A stretch of 64,000 nt of DNA from Fictibacillus terranigra (GCF_030412265.1 NZ_JAUHLN010000006.1:62001-126000); one strand, 5' to 3'; numbered from the stretch's first letter, positions 24,910 to 34,605 are shown. The notes: generated by a model from the letters alone, not told the origin. Made by a program: numbers and translations.

Positions 24910-25647
24910 ATGGAGGAACATTTGGAGTATACAAAAGAAATATATGAGCCGCCAGTAAAGAAGAACCGTAACTACCCGGTCACATGGGGAGGATTTTTCG
25001 GTTTTTTCGGGGCTTACCTCGGATTTATCATCTTGTTTTCTCTGCTGATCGGCATGTTCTATGCTCTCTCGGCGATCATTTTTGATTTCTCAATGGCTGG
25101 ATTTGAGAACAGCCCTGTTTTTTTGCTGATTGATGCGTTAACCTTCACAACCGTCATTCTGATCTTTAAACAGACCCGCCAATTTATATTTCAAAAACTA
25201 GCTTTCGGTGTTCTGAAAAAGAAAAGCACCTATTTGATGATGGCGGGTGCACTGGTCATTTGCCAGGCAGAACAATATATAATTTTTGATGTGCTTCATC
25301 TCGAGAACCCCGGTTCAAAAGGAAATGACAGCCTTTTTACAAGCGGGATAGGAATCGCAGGCATCATTCTTGTGATCTTCTGCGCTTGTATTGCGGCGCC
25401 GTTTACTGAAGAAATGGTCTTCAGGGGGTTTTTGTTCCGCTTTTTTCATGAGAGGTACCATTTTATTGCCGGCCTCATCATTTCCTCTGCGGTATTCGGC
25501 TCTTTGCATATCGGCTATCCTCTTGCTGCCGGTATCATGGGTTTCGTGTTTTCCACATTGTTCTATTTTACAAAATCCCTTGTTCCCGGCATGGTTGTGC
25601 ATGCACTTTGGAATACGTATGTATCCATTGCAGAGCTTCTCTCCTGA
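24910..25647 (+). CDS. CPBP-family intramembrane metalloprotease
   Basis: A 245-residue membrane protein with six or more helices and the Abi/CAAX-protease motifs: EEMVFRGFLF (about 161), FGSLHIGYPL (about 196) and VHALWNTY (about 234), supplying the catalytic Glu and His residues. Relatives in Firmicutes process peptides or protect against bacteriocins. No bacteriocin genes lie nearby. ATG with GAGGAGGAG 4 bp upstream. Confidence 0.9.
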   Translation: MEEHLEYTKEIYEPPVKKNRNYPVTWGGFFGFFGAYLGFIILFSLLIGMFYALSAIIFDFSMAGFENSPVFLLIDALTFTTVILIFKQTRQFIFQKLAFGVLKKKSTYLMMAGALVICQAEQYIIFDVLHLENPGSKGNDSLFTSGIGIAGIILVIFCACIAAPFTEEMVFRGFLFRFFHERYHFIAGLIISSAVFGSLHIGYPLAAGIMGFVFSTLFYFTKSLVPGMVVHALWNTYVSIAELLS

Positions 25648-25660
25648 ATGACTATGAAAC

Positions 25661-25694
25661 CCAAAAAAATAGAGGCACCTTTTAAAGGTGCCTC
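25661..25694 (-). terminator. Terminator at the end of the YkqA-like unit
   Basis: GAGGCACCTTT and AAAGGTGCCTC form a perfect 11-bp stem with the T run on the minus side. Sequence between 25695 and 25826 shows no gene. Confidence 0.8.
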
Positions 25695-25826
25695 ATATGT
25701 ATAGGGGATTTTAATTATCTCACCTTTCCAGGGGATTGGTAAGCATCCAGAGACTTGCGACTTGTTGCCTATTTTTCCTTCAGTATCGCCTGATCAGCTC
25801 CAGCCGTACCAATAAGACTATGACCT

Positions 25827-26441
25827 TTACGCTAACCCTTTGGTCAGCTGATCCTTTGTCATGTAGCCTTTAATTCCGTTTTTGGTAAGCAAGTATTCTA
25901 CAACCGCTTGCCGGTCCATCCCAAGAGTCTCCAGTCCTTTAGCGATGGTCTTAAGATAAGCGAAGGAGGGTGCCATAAACTCTTCCTCGCCCATGTCATG
26001 GTTGGAAGTGAAGGTAAAGATCGGATAGCCGTCAGAATCCCCAAGGTAGACGATCGTTCCATACCAACCCTCAGTTAACGGAAGAAAGCGGGATTCCTTT
26101 ATTCGTTCAAAATCGATTGCTAAACCCTCGATTCCGTTTTCCTGTGAAGCCACATCCACAAATTGTTCGTCAGAAATCAAATACATTCTTCCTGCTGTTT
26201 TTTCGTGCTCGTCCTCACGATGCCCGATAAACGCGACTCCCCCTTTTCCCCACTTGCTTTCCTGCTTTGAAAAATAAAGCGGATACTGTATATTAACGGG
26301 CTTGTCTGCTCGAGGAGGGTCACAATTGCGGCATCCCTTTTCGGGTTTCAAACTGCCTTCTGCCTGTTTTCCCTCTATATAACAGCTGAATCTGGCTTGG
26401 TTCATGTTGGAGCCGTAGCTCGCATACCATACATAATTCAT
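25827..26441 (-). CDS. Gamma-glutamylcyclotransferase-like protein
   Basis: A 204-residue protein with the GGCT/AIG2-like start WYASYGSNMNQ (residues 4-14), as in B. subtilis YkqA. Such folds cyclise gamma-glutamyl amines to pyroglutamate, but many bacterial members are uncharacterised. ATG follows AAAGGAG by 8 bp. It lies 15 bp behind the 88-residue gene and probably shares its transcript. Confidence 0.75.
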   Translation of the reverse strand: MNYVWYASYGSNMNQARFSCYIEGKQAEGSLKPEKGCRNCDPPRADKPVNIQYPLYFSKQESKWGKGGVAFIGHREDEHEKTAGRMYLISDEQFVDVASQENGIEGLAIDFERIKESRFLPLTEGWYGTIVYLGDSDGYPIFTFTSNHDMGEEEFMAPSFAYLKTIAKGLETLGMDRQAVVEYLLTKNGIKGYMTKDQLTKGLA

Positions 26442-26456
26442 CGATGTGCTCCTTTC

Positions 26457-26723
26457 CTACAAATAACGGACTTGCTGTTTAATATAACGTTTTAAATAAC
26501 TGGCAAAGTCCATGAAACTGTTTTTATCTTCAAAGATGCCCTTTAACGTATCAACCTGCGGGAATATGCCATGCCTGTTAAACCTTACGGCGGTCATTCC
26601 CCGATAAAATTCACTTCCATCTTCGTTCAATATGACTGTATCCACCACAACTTCTTTTGTCTCTCCAATATAATGCTCTTTTAATTCAATTACATCCACC
26701 ACATCAAGCTTGTATCTTTTCAT
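26457..26723 (-). CDS. Hypothetical protein, 88 residues
   Basis: A soluble alpha/beta protein starting MKRYKLDVVDVIELKEH with a basic C-terminus (LKRYIKQQVRYL). ATG is preceded by GGGGAGG and, about 10 bp further, by a TGCTACAAT extended -10 element. It is first of a two-gene unit with the cyclotransferase-like gene. I do not recognise the family. Confidence 0.75.
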   Translation of the reverse strand: MKRYKLDVVDVIELKEHYIGETKEVVVDTVILNEDGSEFYRGMTAVRFNRHGIFPQVDTLKGIFEDKNSFMDFASYLKRYIKQQVRYL

Positions 26724-27055
26724 AAGATGGCCCTCCCCAATTATTGTAGCAAACGGTGAGACAGAAAACCCGCTGCATATTCACTCGAATTCCATACAAA
26801 AAGCAGCATCATATGTTCGGGATAATAACGTAGTAAAAATGGCATGTCTTCGCCTTTATATTAAAAAATAAGGGTTCTATCCTTGTTTTTGCTTGGTAAC
26901 TTAGTACCATCGAACCATTGGAAAAGATTTGAAATAGTCTTAACGATTCTTGTTATAAATTAACAATCGGGATAAAATAGGAATATATAAGACAGGGGTT
27001 GCTGCTTATCCTGCTTAAACGTTCTAGCCCGAATTAATGAGGGGGAGGGAATGGT

Positions 27056-27139
27056 ATGACAGTATTCGAAGCAATGTCGTTGATGATTGGTTTTTCAATG
27101 CTAGTTCTGACCATTATTCGCTCCAAGGACAACGATTAA
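27056..27139 (+). CDS. Holin-like type I toxin peptide
   Basis: A 27-residue peptide, MTVFEAMSLMIGFSMLVLTI followed by a short charged tail RSKDND. One membrane helix preceded by the M-T-V-(F/Y)-E/Q start is typical of the TxpA/BsrG/BsrE family, whose members disturb the membrane and are silenced by antisense RNAs. GGGGGAGGG lies 5 bp before ATG, and a TTAACA/TATATA pair with 18-bp spacing lies at about 26960-26990. A terminator follows. The antisense RNA was not located. The peptide is short for the family. Confidence 0.7.
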   Translation: MTVFEAMSLMIGFSMLVLTIIRSKDND

Positions 27140-27160
27140 GCGTAATCACATATTCCATAC

Positions 27161-27192
27161 AAAAAGCCATGCGGCATCGCATGGCTCTTTTT
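27161..27192. terminator. Bidirectional terminator between toxin peptide and clpE
   Basis: AAAAAGCCATGCG and CGCATGGCTCTTTTT form the arms; T runs on both strands. Confidence 0.88.
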
Positions 27193-27205
27193 AGTATTCT
27201 TTTGG

Positions 27206-29353
27206 TTATCTTTTTTCTACGACTAATTCATTTTCACGAACATCAACACGTAATTCTGTACTTTCTTCTTGTTCCAGAAGAACATCTGCCACAGCATCCT
27301 CCACTTTTTCCTGAATCACTCTGCGAAGCGGACGTGCACCGAAGGATGGATGGTAACCAAGTTCAGCAATTTTCTTTTTCGCCTCTTCCGTAAAGCTGAT
27401 AGTAATGCCTTGTTCAACAAGGTTTCCTTTCAATTCTTTTAGCATGAGGTCGACGATGAGGACAAGGTCTTCTTCTTTCAGTGACTGGAATTGTACAATG
27501 CTGTCAAAGCGATTTAGGAATTCCGGCTTGAAGTAGGAACCGATCGCATCAAGGATACTGGTTTCTTTTTGAACCTCCGCCAGCTCATTCGTAAATCCTA
27601 ATTTTTTCGTTTGTTTAATGCCGGACCCTGCATTGCTTGTCATAATAATGACAGTATCCTTAAAGCTCACTGTACGGCCCTGGCTGTCCGTTAAACGTCC
27701 ATCCTCAAGGATTTGAAGGAACATGTGCTGTACATCCGGATGAGCTTTCTCAATTTCGTCCAGAAGAATGATGCTGTATGGTTTTCGGCGAACCAATTCT
27801 GTCAGCTGTCCAGCTTCATCATGGCCGACATATCCTGGAGGCGAACCAATCAGTTTGGACACAGCGTGTTTTTCCATGTACTCACTCATATCAAGACGAA
27901 TCATGGCTTCTTTATCACCAAACAATTCTTCTGCGAGCGACTTCGTAAGCTCTGTTTTACCTACCCCAGTCGGACCGACAAACAGGAAGGATCCGATCGG
28001 ACGGTTTTTGGCTTTAAGGCCGGCACGGCTTCTGCGGATGGCCTTCGCTACTTTTTCAACTGCTTCTTTTTGGCCGATTACTTTTTGTGATAAATTTTTC
28101 GCAAGGTCTTTCATTTTTGCCTGCTCGTCAGCTTGAAGCTTCCTTACAGGAATACCTGTTTTTTGTTCAACGATTTGCTGAATATCCTCTATTGTAACCG
28201 CAGCTTTCGTTTGAGCTTCATTTTCACTCAGTTTTTCTTGAAGCTGAAGTTCTTCCTGGCGAAGTTTGGCAGCCAGCTCATAGTTTTCACTTAATGCTGC
28301 TTTTTCTTTTTCCTTCGAAATCTCTTCTAAACGTTCTTCAATGGAAGAGGTTTCACTTCCTGAGTGAAGGAGATTGATTTTTGAACCTGCCTCATCCATT
28401 AGATCGATCGCTTTATCCGGAAGGAAACGATCCTGAATATAACGGTGAGAAAGATTTACACATGCTTTTAGAACATCATCTGAAAAGCTTACTTCATGGT
28501 ACTGCTCATATTTTGGAGCGAGGCCTTTTAAGATCTCATAGGCTTTTTCTGGTGTAGGTTCATTTACGATCACAGGCTGGAAGCGTCGTTCAAGTGCAGC
28601 ATCCTTTTCAATTTTGCGGTATTCCTTCAATGTCGTTGCACCTACAACCTGAAGTTCCCCGCGTGCCAGTGCTGGTTTTAGAATATTACCTGCATCCATA
28701 GACCCTTCTGCAGAACCGGCACCGACGATCTGATGGATCTCATCGATGAACAGAATAATATTTTTGCGTTTTTGAAGTTCAGCGATCAGCTGCTTCATTC
28801 GTTCTTCAAACTGTCCGCGAATCCCTGTATCGGCCACAAGAGATGCCACATCAAGCAAGTAAACTTCTTTAGACAGCAGCTTGGCCGGAACGGATCCATC
28901 TGCAATCTTTAATGCAAGGCCTTCTGCAATCGCTGTTTTACCGACCCCTGGTTCCCCGATAAGAACCGGGTTGTTTTTGTTTCGGCGGTTCAAGATCTCA
29001 ATCACACGGCTGATCTCTTCCTCCCTGCCAATGACAGGGTCGATTAATCCTGCTTTGGCAGCATGACTGATATTGCGCCCAAATTGATCCAAAAACCCGC
29101 CGCCTCCCTGCTGAGTCTTGGGAGACGGCTGTTCGCCGGAAATTCCTGAATTCATTCCGCTGTTCATCATTTGTTTAAAGAAATCATCAAAAGATGAGAA
29201 TTGATTCATAGGATTCATACCTCCCGCAGAGTTCATGGATTGAGTAACTTTATGATAGCAATCTGTACAAAGTGTTAATTGTTGTTTGTGTTGATTAATT
29301 GAAACGTTCATATGAATAGTCGCAGGATTCACTTTACAATGTTCACATCGCAT
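27206..29353 (-). CDS. clpE: ATP-dependent Clp protease ATPase ClpE
   Basis: A 715-residue Hsp100 unfoldase. An N-terminal zinc finger (C3-x2-C6, C29-x2-C32) and Gly/Asn/Gln-rich linker mark ClpE. First AAA+ module: Walker A GEPGVGKT (about 138), Walker [13 protein letters not shown]-type coiled coil with [13 protein letters not shown] is at about 355. Second AAA+ module: GPTGVGKT (about 455), [18 protein letters not shown]. It feeds misfolded proteins to ClpP and restarts after heat stress. ATG has AAGGAGGAAA upstream. Confidence 0.96.
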   Translation of the reverse strand: MRCEHCKVNPATIHMNVSINQHKQQLTLCTDCYHKVTQSMNSAGGMNPMNQFSSFDDFFKQMMNSGMNSGISGEQPSPKTQQGGGGFLDQFGRNISHAAKAGLIDPVIGREEEISRVIEILNRRNKNNPVLIGEPGVGKTAIAEGLALKIADGSVPAKLLSKEVYLLDVASLVADTGIRGQFEERMKQLIAELQKRKNIILFIDEIHQIVGAGSAEGSMDAGNILKPALARGELQVVGATTLKEYRKIEKDAALERRFQPVIVNEPTPEKAYEILKGLAPKYEQYHEVSFSDDVLKACVNLSHRYIQDRFLPDKAIDLMDEAGSKINLLHSGSETSSIEERLEEISKEKEKAALSENYELAAKLRQEELQLQEKLSENEAQTKAAVTIEDIQQIVEQKTGIPVRKLQADEQAKMKDLAKNLSQKVIGQKEAVEKVAKAIRRSRAGLKAKNRPIGSFLFVGPTGVGKTELTKSLAEELFGDKEAMIRLDMSEYMEKHAVSKLIGSPPGYVGHDEAGQLTELVRRKPYSIILLDEIEKAHPDVQHMFLQILEDGRLTDSQGRTVSFKDTVIIMTSNAGSGIKQTKKLGFTNELAEVQKETSILDAIGSYFKPEFLNRFDSIVQFQSLKEEDLVLIVDLMLKELKGNLVEQGITISFTEEAKKKIAELGYHPSFGARPLRRVIQEKVEDAVADVLLEQEESTELRVDVRENELVVEKR

Positions 29354-29394
29354 AAAGCATTTCCTCCTTCTTAAGATCGGTCCGTTAGTCTGAC

Positions 29395-29411
29395 TTTGAC
29401 TATCTTTGACC
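29395..29411 (-). promoter_or_regulatory. CtsR operator, downstream copy
   Basis: On the minus strand GGTCAAA-GAT-AGTCAAA, a full CtsR heptad repeat with the 3-bp spacing, placed after the clpE -10 box. Confidence 0.9.
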
Positions 29412-29421
29412 TTATGACCAT

Positions 29422-29450
29422 ATTATACTTTGACCTTCTTTGACTTTCAA
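29422..29450 (-). promoter_or_regulatory. clpE promoter with CtsR operator in the spacer
   Basis: TTGAAA (29445-29450) and TATAAT (29422-29427) are 17 bp apart on the minus strand. AGTCAAA-GAA-GGTCAAA (29429-29445) fills the spacer. CtsR bound here must block RNA polymerase; heat inactivates CtsR and opens clpE. Confidence 0.93.
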
Positions 29451-29569
29451 GTTTTTTGAACAAAAATTTTATATTTCCTTATTTAAAGTGTGTTAGTACA
29501 CCTTGGTTTCTAGTACCTTACACTTCTTGTTCTCGAAAATCAAATGATGTGCATCTTCTCATATAAAAA

Positions 29570-29598
29570 GCAAAAACCCGCTGGAATCAACGGGTTCT
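29570..29598 (-). terminator. Terminator of the BsuPI lipoprotein gene
   Basis: AACCCG pairs with CGGGTT around a 10-base loop; T5 follows on the minus strand. Confidence 0.8.
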
Positions 29599-29604
29599 TT
29601 TACT

Positions 29605-30117
29605 TTATTTAATTTCAAATGTTTGTTTTTGAAGAAAATCATTATCCTCACTTTTAGCTGTGAGCCAAATTTCGATCGTATACATTCCAGCAGGAAGATT
29701 TTTAACCAAAATATCCTGTGTGTACGTTTCACCTTGTCTTATGGTGATTTTGGACAGGGCCTGAGTAAACATATGGTCCTGTGAGTATTGATAAACCTTT
29801 TTGCCCTCTTTATTTTTTATAATGTAGTCAAATTTTTTTCCGCTCGTGAATTCGAACGTTTTCACCTGCTCTGTCTGGTTTTTTAATTCGTAGCGCAGAA
29901 GAGTGCTTCCTGACTTTTGTTCCAGAACCGTCAGCTTGGGCTCAATTGCACCGGCAACAATTCCTCCGCCATTGTTTCTTTTGGGCTCGTCTTTCTTCTG
30001 CTCTTGCTTCTTTCCGTCTCCCATGACTGGATCCCCCTTCTCAGCCTCGTTCTTTTCCGTTGTTCCGCAACCTGCTAATACAAACAACATCCCAAATATG
30101 AGCAGCCAGGTTTTCAA
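29605..30117 (-). CDS. BsuPI-domain lipoprotein
   Basis: A 170-residue lipoprotein: signal WLLIFGMLFVLAGC with the lipobox Cys near residue 17, a charged Lys/Glu/Asp linker (20-50), then a BsuPI-type beta domain (about 57-168) like the intracellular proteinase inhibitor of B. subtilis, here exported. The TTG at 30117 gives a standard signal peptide and has GGTGAGG 8 bp upstream; ATG and GTG two and three codons earlier overlap that site. Confidence 0.8.
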   Translation of the reverse strand: MKTWLLIFGMLFVLAGCGTTEKNEAEKGDPVMGDGKKQEQKKDEPKRNNGGGIVAGAIEPKLTVLEQKSGSTLLRYELKNQTEQVKTFEFTSGKKFDYIIKNKEGKKVYQYSQDHMFTQALSKITIRQGETYTQDILVKNLPAGMYTIEIWLTAKSEDNDFLQKQTFEIK

Positions 30118-30246
30118 TGTCATCACCTCACCTATAGTCTTGGCTGATTGTTGTTATTTTACCAGAATAAAAAAGGATTTTTGCATCTACATCTATAAGT
30201 ACCCTTAAGATACATTATTGAACATACACCAAAGGGAGGATTTTAC

Positions 30247-31623
30247 ATGCCTGTACTACACGAAAATTTGCTTATGGAAATGAAAAAACTCACAGATGAA
30301 AAACGAGCGACAAGCAATGAGACGGTTCTTCAGCAGCACAGCAAGGATGAGTCCCATCATACTCCTGTTCTGCCGGAGGTCGTTGTTTTTCCCAACTCAG
30401 CTTCAGAAGTTTCCTCTATATTACAATACGCCAGCAATCACCAAATTCCTGTCGTTCCATTTGGTGCAGGATCCAGCCTTGAAGGGCACTGCATTCCTCT
30501 GCAGGGCGGAATCTCGATTAATTTTCAGAACATGAATAAGATACTTGAAGTACGAGAAGAGGACTTTCTTGTCAGAGTACAGCCTGGCGTTACCCGTACA
30601 CAATTAAACCAGTCTCTAAAAAAATACGGGTTGTTTTTTCCTGTGGATCCGGGGGCAGACGCAACGTTAGGCGGGATGGCAGCGACGAATGCGAGCGGCA
30701 CGACAAGTGTGCGCTACGGCATTATGCGCCCGCAGGTCCGGGATTTAGAGGTTGTTCTTGCAGATGGTTCAATCATCCGCACCGGCGGACTAGCAGCAAA
30801 ATCCTCTTCAGGATATCATTTGACAAGCCTCTTTGTAGGCTCTGAAGGCACATTGGGTGTATTTACTGAGCTTACACTTAAAATCTACGGCATTCCAGAA
30901 GCTACAGTTGCTGGCAGAGCAGTGTTCCCAAGTGTTAAAGCTGCAGTAGATGGTGCCATATCTCTTCTGGCATCCGGAAACTCTTTAGCACGAGTTGAGC
31001 TGGTGGATGAGCATTCCATCAGACAGGTCAACCGGCACAGTGAAACCTCCTATCCTGAAAAACCTACGCTTTTCCTGGAATTCCATGGAAATCCAGCAGG
31101 TATGAAGCAGGATGTTGCCTTCGCGGAAGAACTTCTGTCGGCTAACGGCTCTGAAGATCTGATCTTTGAAACTGATTCCATCAAAAAGGCAAAGCTTTGG
31201 GAAGCAAGGCATCACCTCGCTTATGCGTTTAAGCACGGTTTCCCAGGAAGAGAGATGATGCTCACTGATGTATGTGTGCCTCTATCAGAATTAACGGATG
31301 CTGTGGTATATGCGCGTAAATTAATAGAAAATGAAGGACTCAACGGAGGAGTTCTTGGTCATGTTGGAGATGGAAATTTCCACTCCATTCTGATGTTTGA
31401 TAAGAACAATGAAGAAGAAACAGAAAAAGCGAATCGGATCAATGAAAAGATCGTTGAGTATGCTCTATCTAAAAACGGAAGCTGCACAGGCGAGCATGGA
31501 ATCGGAATTGGAAAGATGAAATATTTGAAGAAGGAGCACGCCGACACCCTCCCTTTAATGAAAATGATCAAAAAACAATTTGACCCCCGCAATATTTTGA
31601 ATCCAGGAAAAGTTTTATTTTAA
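30247..31623 (+). CDS. FAD-linked oxidase, GlcD / D-lactate dehydrogenase type
   Basis: A 458-residue flavoprotein. The FAD-binding half has PVVPFGAGSSLEGH (about 79) and VDPGADATLGGMAATNASGT (about 133); the C-terminal cap ends with HVGDGNFHS (about 378) and GEHGIGIGKMKYL (about 420), which carry catalytic His residues. Family members oxidise glycolate, D-lactate or other 2-hydroxy acids. No GlcE/GlcF partner is adjacent, so it probably works alone. ATG with AAAGGGAGG upstream. Confidence 0.9.
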   Translation: MPVLHENLLMEMKKLTDEKRATSNETVLQQHSKDESHHTPVLPEVVVFPNSASEVSSILQYASNHQIPVVPFGAGSSLEGHCIPLQGGISINFQNMNKILEVREEDFLVRVQPGVTRTQLNQSLKKYGLFFPVDPGADATLGGMAATNASGTTSVRYGIMRPQVRDLEVVLADGSIIRTGGLAAKSSSGYHLTSLFVGSEGTLGVFTELTLKIYGIPEATVAGRAVFPSVKAAVDGAISLLASGNSLARVELVDEHSIRQVNRHSETSYPEKPTLFLEFHGNPAGMKQDVAFAEELLSANGSEDLIFETDSIKKAKLWEARHHLAYAFKHGFPGREMMLTDVCVPLSELTDAVVYARKLIENEGLNGGVLGHVGDGNFHSILMFDKNNEEETEKANRINEKIVEYALSKNGSCTGEHGIGIGKMKYLKKEHADTLPLMKMIKKQFDPRNILNPGKVLF

Positions 31624-31694
31624 AATCAGAAGATTACGGAGAAAGCGGGCAGGGTATTATGTAGGTACACCCTAATTTTAGAAAGGATTTTTTC

Positions 31695-31763
31695 ATGAAA
31701 ACCTTAATTATCCTTGTGCTCATAATCATCCTCATTGTTCTTTTCATAAGAAAAAGAAGATAG
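31695..31763 (+). CDS. Single-helix hydrophobic micropeptide, 22 residues
   Basis: MKTLIILVLIIILIVLF followed by a basic IRKRR end. One membrane helix with a positive cytosolic tail. AAAGGA lies 7 bp before ATG and a strong terminator follows 6 bp after the stop, so it has the form of a free-standing gene. Small membrane regulators and toxin-like peptides look like this; no function can be assigned. Confidence 0.6.
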   Translation: MKTLIILVLIIILIVLFIRKRR

Positions 31764-31769
31764 TGCTTT

Positions 31770-31800
31770 AAGAACCCTTTTTAATTAAAGGGTTCTTTTT
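31770..31800 (+). terminator. Terminator after the micropeptide gene
   Basis: AAGAACCCTTT pairs with AAAGGGTTCTT, followed by a T run. Confidence 0.88.
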
Positions 31801-31827
31801 GTATGGATAAAAAGAAGCATTTCAACA

Positions 31828-31857
31828 GAAAAAATGCCAGCCCGGTTTGAGCTGGCC
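31828..31857 (-). terminator. Terminator of the 91-residue protein gene
   Basis: GGCCAG and CTGGC pair on the minus strand and six T follow; the stem touches the stop codon. Confidence 0.75.
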
Positions 31858-32132
31858 TAGTTCGTTTTTAATGAATTCAGCTCCTGATTAAACTGCAAAG
31901 GCTGCCAATGGGCAAGATCATAGGTACCTGAATCAATGTTTTCCTTTTCTTTTGACAGTGTTTCTATAAGATCCTTTGGCAGATGCTCCGTATTCTGTGT
32001 AAGATCAATCGAGTCATCTGGTGAATAGAGCAGAACCGTAAACAGCTTCTTATTCACCATATCCATTCCATGGACGTGCAAATAACGAAGATCGTTCATT
32101 CGGTATACGAAAAATATTCGGTAGGGGGACAT
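31857..32132 (-). CDS. Hypothetical protein, 91 residues
   Basis: A small soluble protein whose N-terminal half is beta-rich (YRIFFVYRMNDLRYLHVHG) and C-terminal half charged. ATG at 32132 has AGGATGATGAG just upstream; a second ATG at residue 12 is possible. It follows the PAS kinase by 47 bp on the same strand and may share its transcript. Family not recognised. Confidence 0.65.
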   Translation of the reverse strand: MSPYRIFFVYRMNDLRYLHVHGMDMVNKKLFTVLLYSPDDSIDLTQNTEHLPKDLIETLSKEKENIDSGTYDLAHWQPLQFNQELNSLKTN

Positions 32133-32179
32133 CTCATCATCCTGCCTTTTTAGAATCAGTATGTCCCGGCTCCGGGTTT

Positions 32180-34030
32180 CTAAACGACTGAAAAAGGATA
32201 GATCGGCAACTTTACTTGAACGGTGGTGCCTCTGTCCTCCTCACTCTCAAAGGAGATGCTGCCATAATGTTCTTTTACAATTTTATAACATACCATCAAG
32301 CCGAGCCCGGTCCCTTTTTCCTTCGTCGTATAAAAGGGTTCTCCTAATTTTTCAATTCTTTCTTTAGGGATGCCCGACCCCTGATCCTCAATCCTGATCG
32401 TGATACTTCCTTTTTTCTTCATGACAGTAAGTGTGATGACCCCGCCTTGATCCATCGCTTCGATCGAGTTTTTCAACAGGTTGATAAACAGCTGTTTCAG
32501 CTGGTTTTCCACACAATAGATGGAAGGAATATCTTTATCCGTTTTCAATTTAATCTCTATATTTTTTATGATCGCTTGTGTATCAAGCAGCCGAATGACA
32601 CTCTGAAGCATGTCCTCCAATGAGCTGTATTCAAAATGGACAGCCTGTGGCTTGGCCACCAGCATAAGCTCCCCGACGATATCATTGATCCGCTTTAGCT
32701 CCGTCAGCATGATGCCTACATATTTGTCTTTCATCGCTTCATCCGTTTCCTTTAGAAGCTGGGCAAAACCTATCAGGGACGTAAGAGGATTGCGTATTTC
32801 GTGGGCGACCCCTGCGGCAAGCTCTCCCAGCACGGAGAGCTTTTCTGACTTTCTGATTAACTCCTCTGTTTCCTTTGTCGCTGTAATATCGCGGGCAATC
32901 GTAACGAAGCTTTCAATCTCGTTCCATTCGTTAAGGACCGGTACCGCATTCGTCTCCATCACCAGCCAGTCTCCATTTTGATGCATGAGGCGAAATTCAA
33001 AAGTGAAAGGTTTTTTCTTCGTTCTCGCTTTCATAAAAGCGGCCCGGAGAAATTCCCAGTCATCCGGATGAATCCTTGAAAAAAGTATTCTGTTCAACTC
33101 CTCCAGATTATTGGTAAGCCCGAGGATTGCTTCATGGGATGGAGAACTGTAGATCAGTTCGCCTGAAGGATTGGCGACCGCTATTAAGTCTTTTGAATGC
33201 TCTGCAATCACACGGTATTTCGCTTCACTTTCACGAAGAGCGCGTTCCACCTTTTTATGCGCCGTAATATCACGATATATCAAACAGAAACCGATGACCC
33301 GGCCCTTCATATTTCGGATCGCCGAAAATGATATGGAGACATCAATACGCAATCCATCACGCCGGACTCGCTGAGTTTCGAAGGAGGGCACCGTGCTTCC
33401 TTCCGCAAGCAGTCCCATAATACTCTTCGATTCCGCTTTAAACTCGTCCGGTATGATTATGTGAAAATCAATATCTCCGTTTAACAGTTCGTGCTCCTCC
33501 CAACCGAACATGTTCTCAAAGGAATGATTAACCCTGATCAGACTTTCATTTGTATCGATAATTAAAATAGCATCAGTCGTGCCTTCAAGGACAGATTCCA
33601 GAAGCTCAAGCGCGACACTTAGCTCCTCTTCTTTTTCCTTATGCTGGGTGATGTCCCTGCCGGTCACAAACAAATACAATGGGTTCCCTTCCTCGTCATA
33701 TGTAGCTTGTTTGATTAGTTCAAGGTATATATACGAGCCGTCCTTCTGCCTAACTTCTTCTTGAATTTTTATTGGATGACCCGTTTCCCAGGCCTTCTTA
33801 TCCGTTTTCCTTGACCGCTGAATCATCCCTTCCGAACACAAGGAATTCTGCTCATTAAGAGATTTCCCCTTATACGAACAACGGTCCACTCCGCATACTT
33901 GAAGCGCAAATTCGTTAGCCTCAATCCACTCGCCGTCTCTATTTTTTAAGCATATAAATTCAGGCAGCACATCGATTAGTTTTTTGAAAACACCAAGTCT
34001 CGGAAGAAGTTCATTTTCGGTTAACATCAT
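32180..34030 (-). CDS. Multi-PAS sensor histidine kinase (sporulation-kinase type)
   Basis: A 616-residue soluble kinase without membrane helices. Three PAS/PAC units cover about residues 10-125, 135-255 and 265-385. The HisKA helix has the phospho-acceptor in GVAHEIRNPLTSLIGFAQLL (about 407); the ATPase follows with QLFINLLKNSIEAMD (N box), IRIEDQGSGIP (G1) and TKEKGTGLGLMV (G2). Cytosolic PAS-only kinases of this kind in Bacilli (KinA, KinE) feed the Spo0F-Spo0A relay; that role is inference. No response regulator is adjacent. The ribosome-binding site is weak. Confidence 0.9.
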   Translation of the reverse strand: MMLTENELLPRLGVFKKLIDVLPEFICLKNRDGEWIEANEFALQVCGVDRCSYKGKSLNEQNSLCSEGMIQRSRKTDKKAWETGHPIKIQEEVRQKDGSYIYLELIKQATYDEEGNPLYLFVTGRDITQHKEKEEELSVALELLESVLEGTTDAILIIDTNESLIRVNHSFENMFGWEEHELLNGDIDFHIIIPDEFKAESKSIMGLLAEGSTVPSFETQRVRRDGLRIDVSISFSAIRNMKGRVIGFCLIYRDITAHKKVERALRESEAKYRVIAEHSKDLIAVANPSGELIYSSPSHEAILGLTNNLEELNRILFSRIHPDDWEFLRAAFMKARTKKKPFTFEFRLMHQNGDWLVMETNAVPVLNEWNEIESFVTIARDITATKETEELIRKSEKLSVLGELAAGVAHEIRNPLTSLIGFAQLLKETDEAMKDKYVGIMLTELKRINDIVGELMLVAKPQAVHFEYSSLEDMLQSVIRLLDTQAIIKNIEIKLKTDKDIPSIYCVENQLKQLFINLLKNSIEAMDQGGVITLTVMKKKGSITIRIEDQGSGIPKERIEKLGEPFYTTKEKGTGLGLMVCYKIVKEHYGSISFESEEDRGTTVQVKLPIYPFSVV

Positions 34031-34169
34031 CTTCAGTCCACATCCTCAACTATCATTCTGTCGTTATGTGTCTCAATCTCCTTTATATTAGATACTAAGG
34101 TGAGAATTTCCTTCAATTAATGAACGACAAATAGAGACAAGATTAGGCATGTGAGAGTTCGCTTCAACA

Positions 34170-34202
34170 CAAAAAAAGCCCCGTCATCGGGGGCTTTTTT
34201 TA
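34170..34202 (-). terminator. Terminator after the HU gene
   Basis: AAAGCCCCCGATGACGGGGCTTT on the minus strand: 7-bp GC-rich stem, A and T runs on both sides. Confidence 0.9.
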
Positions 34203-34478
34203 TACAGCTTTCACTGCTTCTTTAAGTGATTTCCCTGGTTTAAAGGCGGGTACACTGCTTGCAGCGATCATGATTTCTTCGCCTGTTAAGGGATTGCGTC
34301 CTTTGCGCGCGTTGCGGTTGCGAGTTTCAAAGGTTCCGAATCCGATCAATTGAACACTCTCACCTTGTCTTAAGGCATTTGTTATGGATTCAAGAACCGC
34401 TTCCACAGCAAGTGTAGATTCTTTTTTATTCATGCTTGTTGCAGATTTTACTGCTTCAACTAAGTCTTGCTTTCTCAT
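34200..34478 (-). CDS. hup: DNA-binding protein HU
   Basis: A 92-residue histone-like protein that bends and compacts DNA. It keeps the beta-arm sequence [22 protein letters not shown] (about 48-69; shown in part) and the final [19 protein letters not shown] lies 9 bp before the ATG. Single-gene unit, as usual for HBsu-type proteins. Confidence 0.97.
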   Translation of the reverse strand: MRKQDLVEAVKSATSMNKKESTLAVEAVLESITNALRQGESVQLIGFGTFETRNRNARKGRNPLTGEEIMIAASSVPAFKPGKSLKEAVKAV

Positions 34479-34575
34479 GAGAAAAATCCTCCTAAATATA
34501 ATTTAATGTATTGCATTTGCTACCATTATTAACGCTTTCTTTCTTTTTATACATCTGAATGATATTTTGTACGTA

Positions 34576-34605
34576 AAAAGATCCCGGCATATAAGGCCGG
34601 GATCT
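34576..34605 (-). terminator. Terminator after the SDR gene
   Basis: GATCCCGGC and GCCGGGATC form a perfect 9-bp stem, with T5 on the minus strand. Confidence 0.9.
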
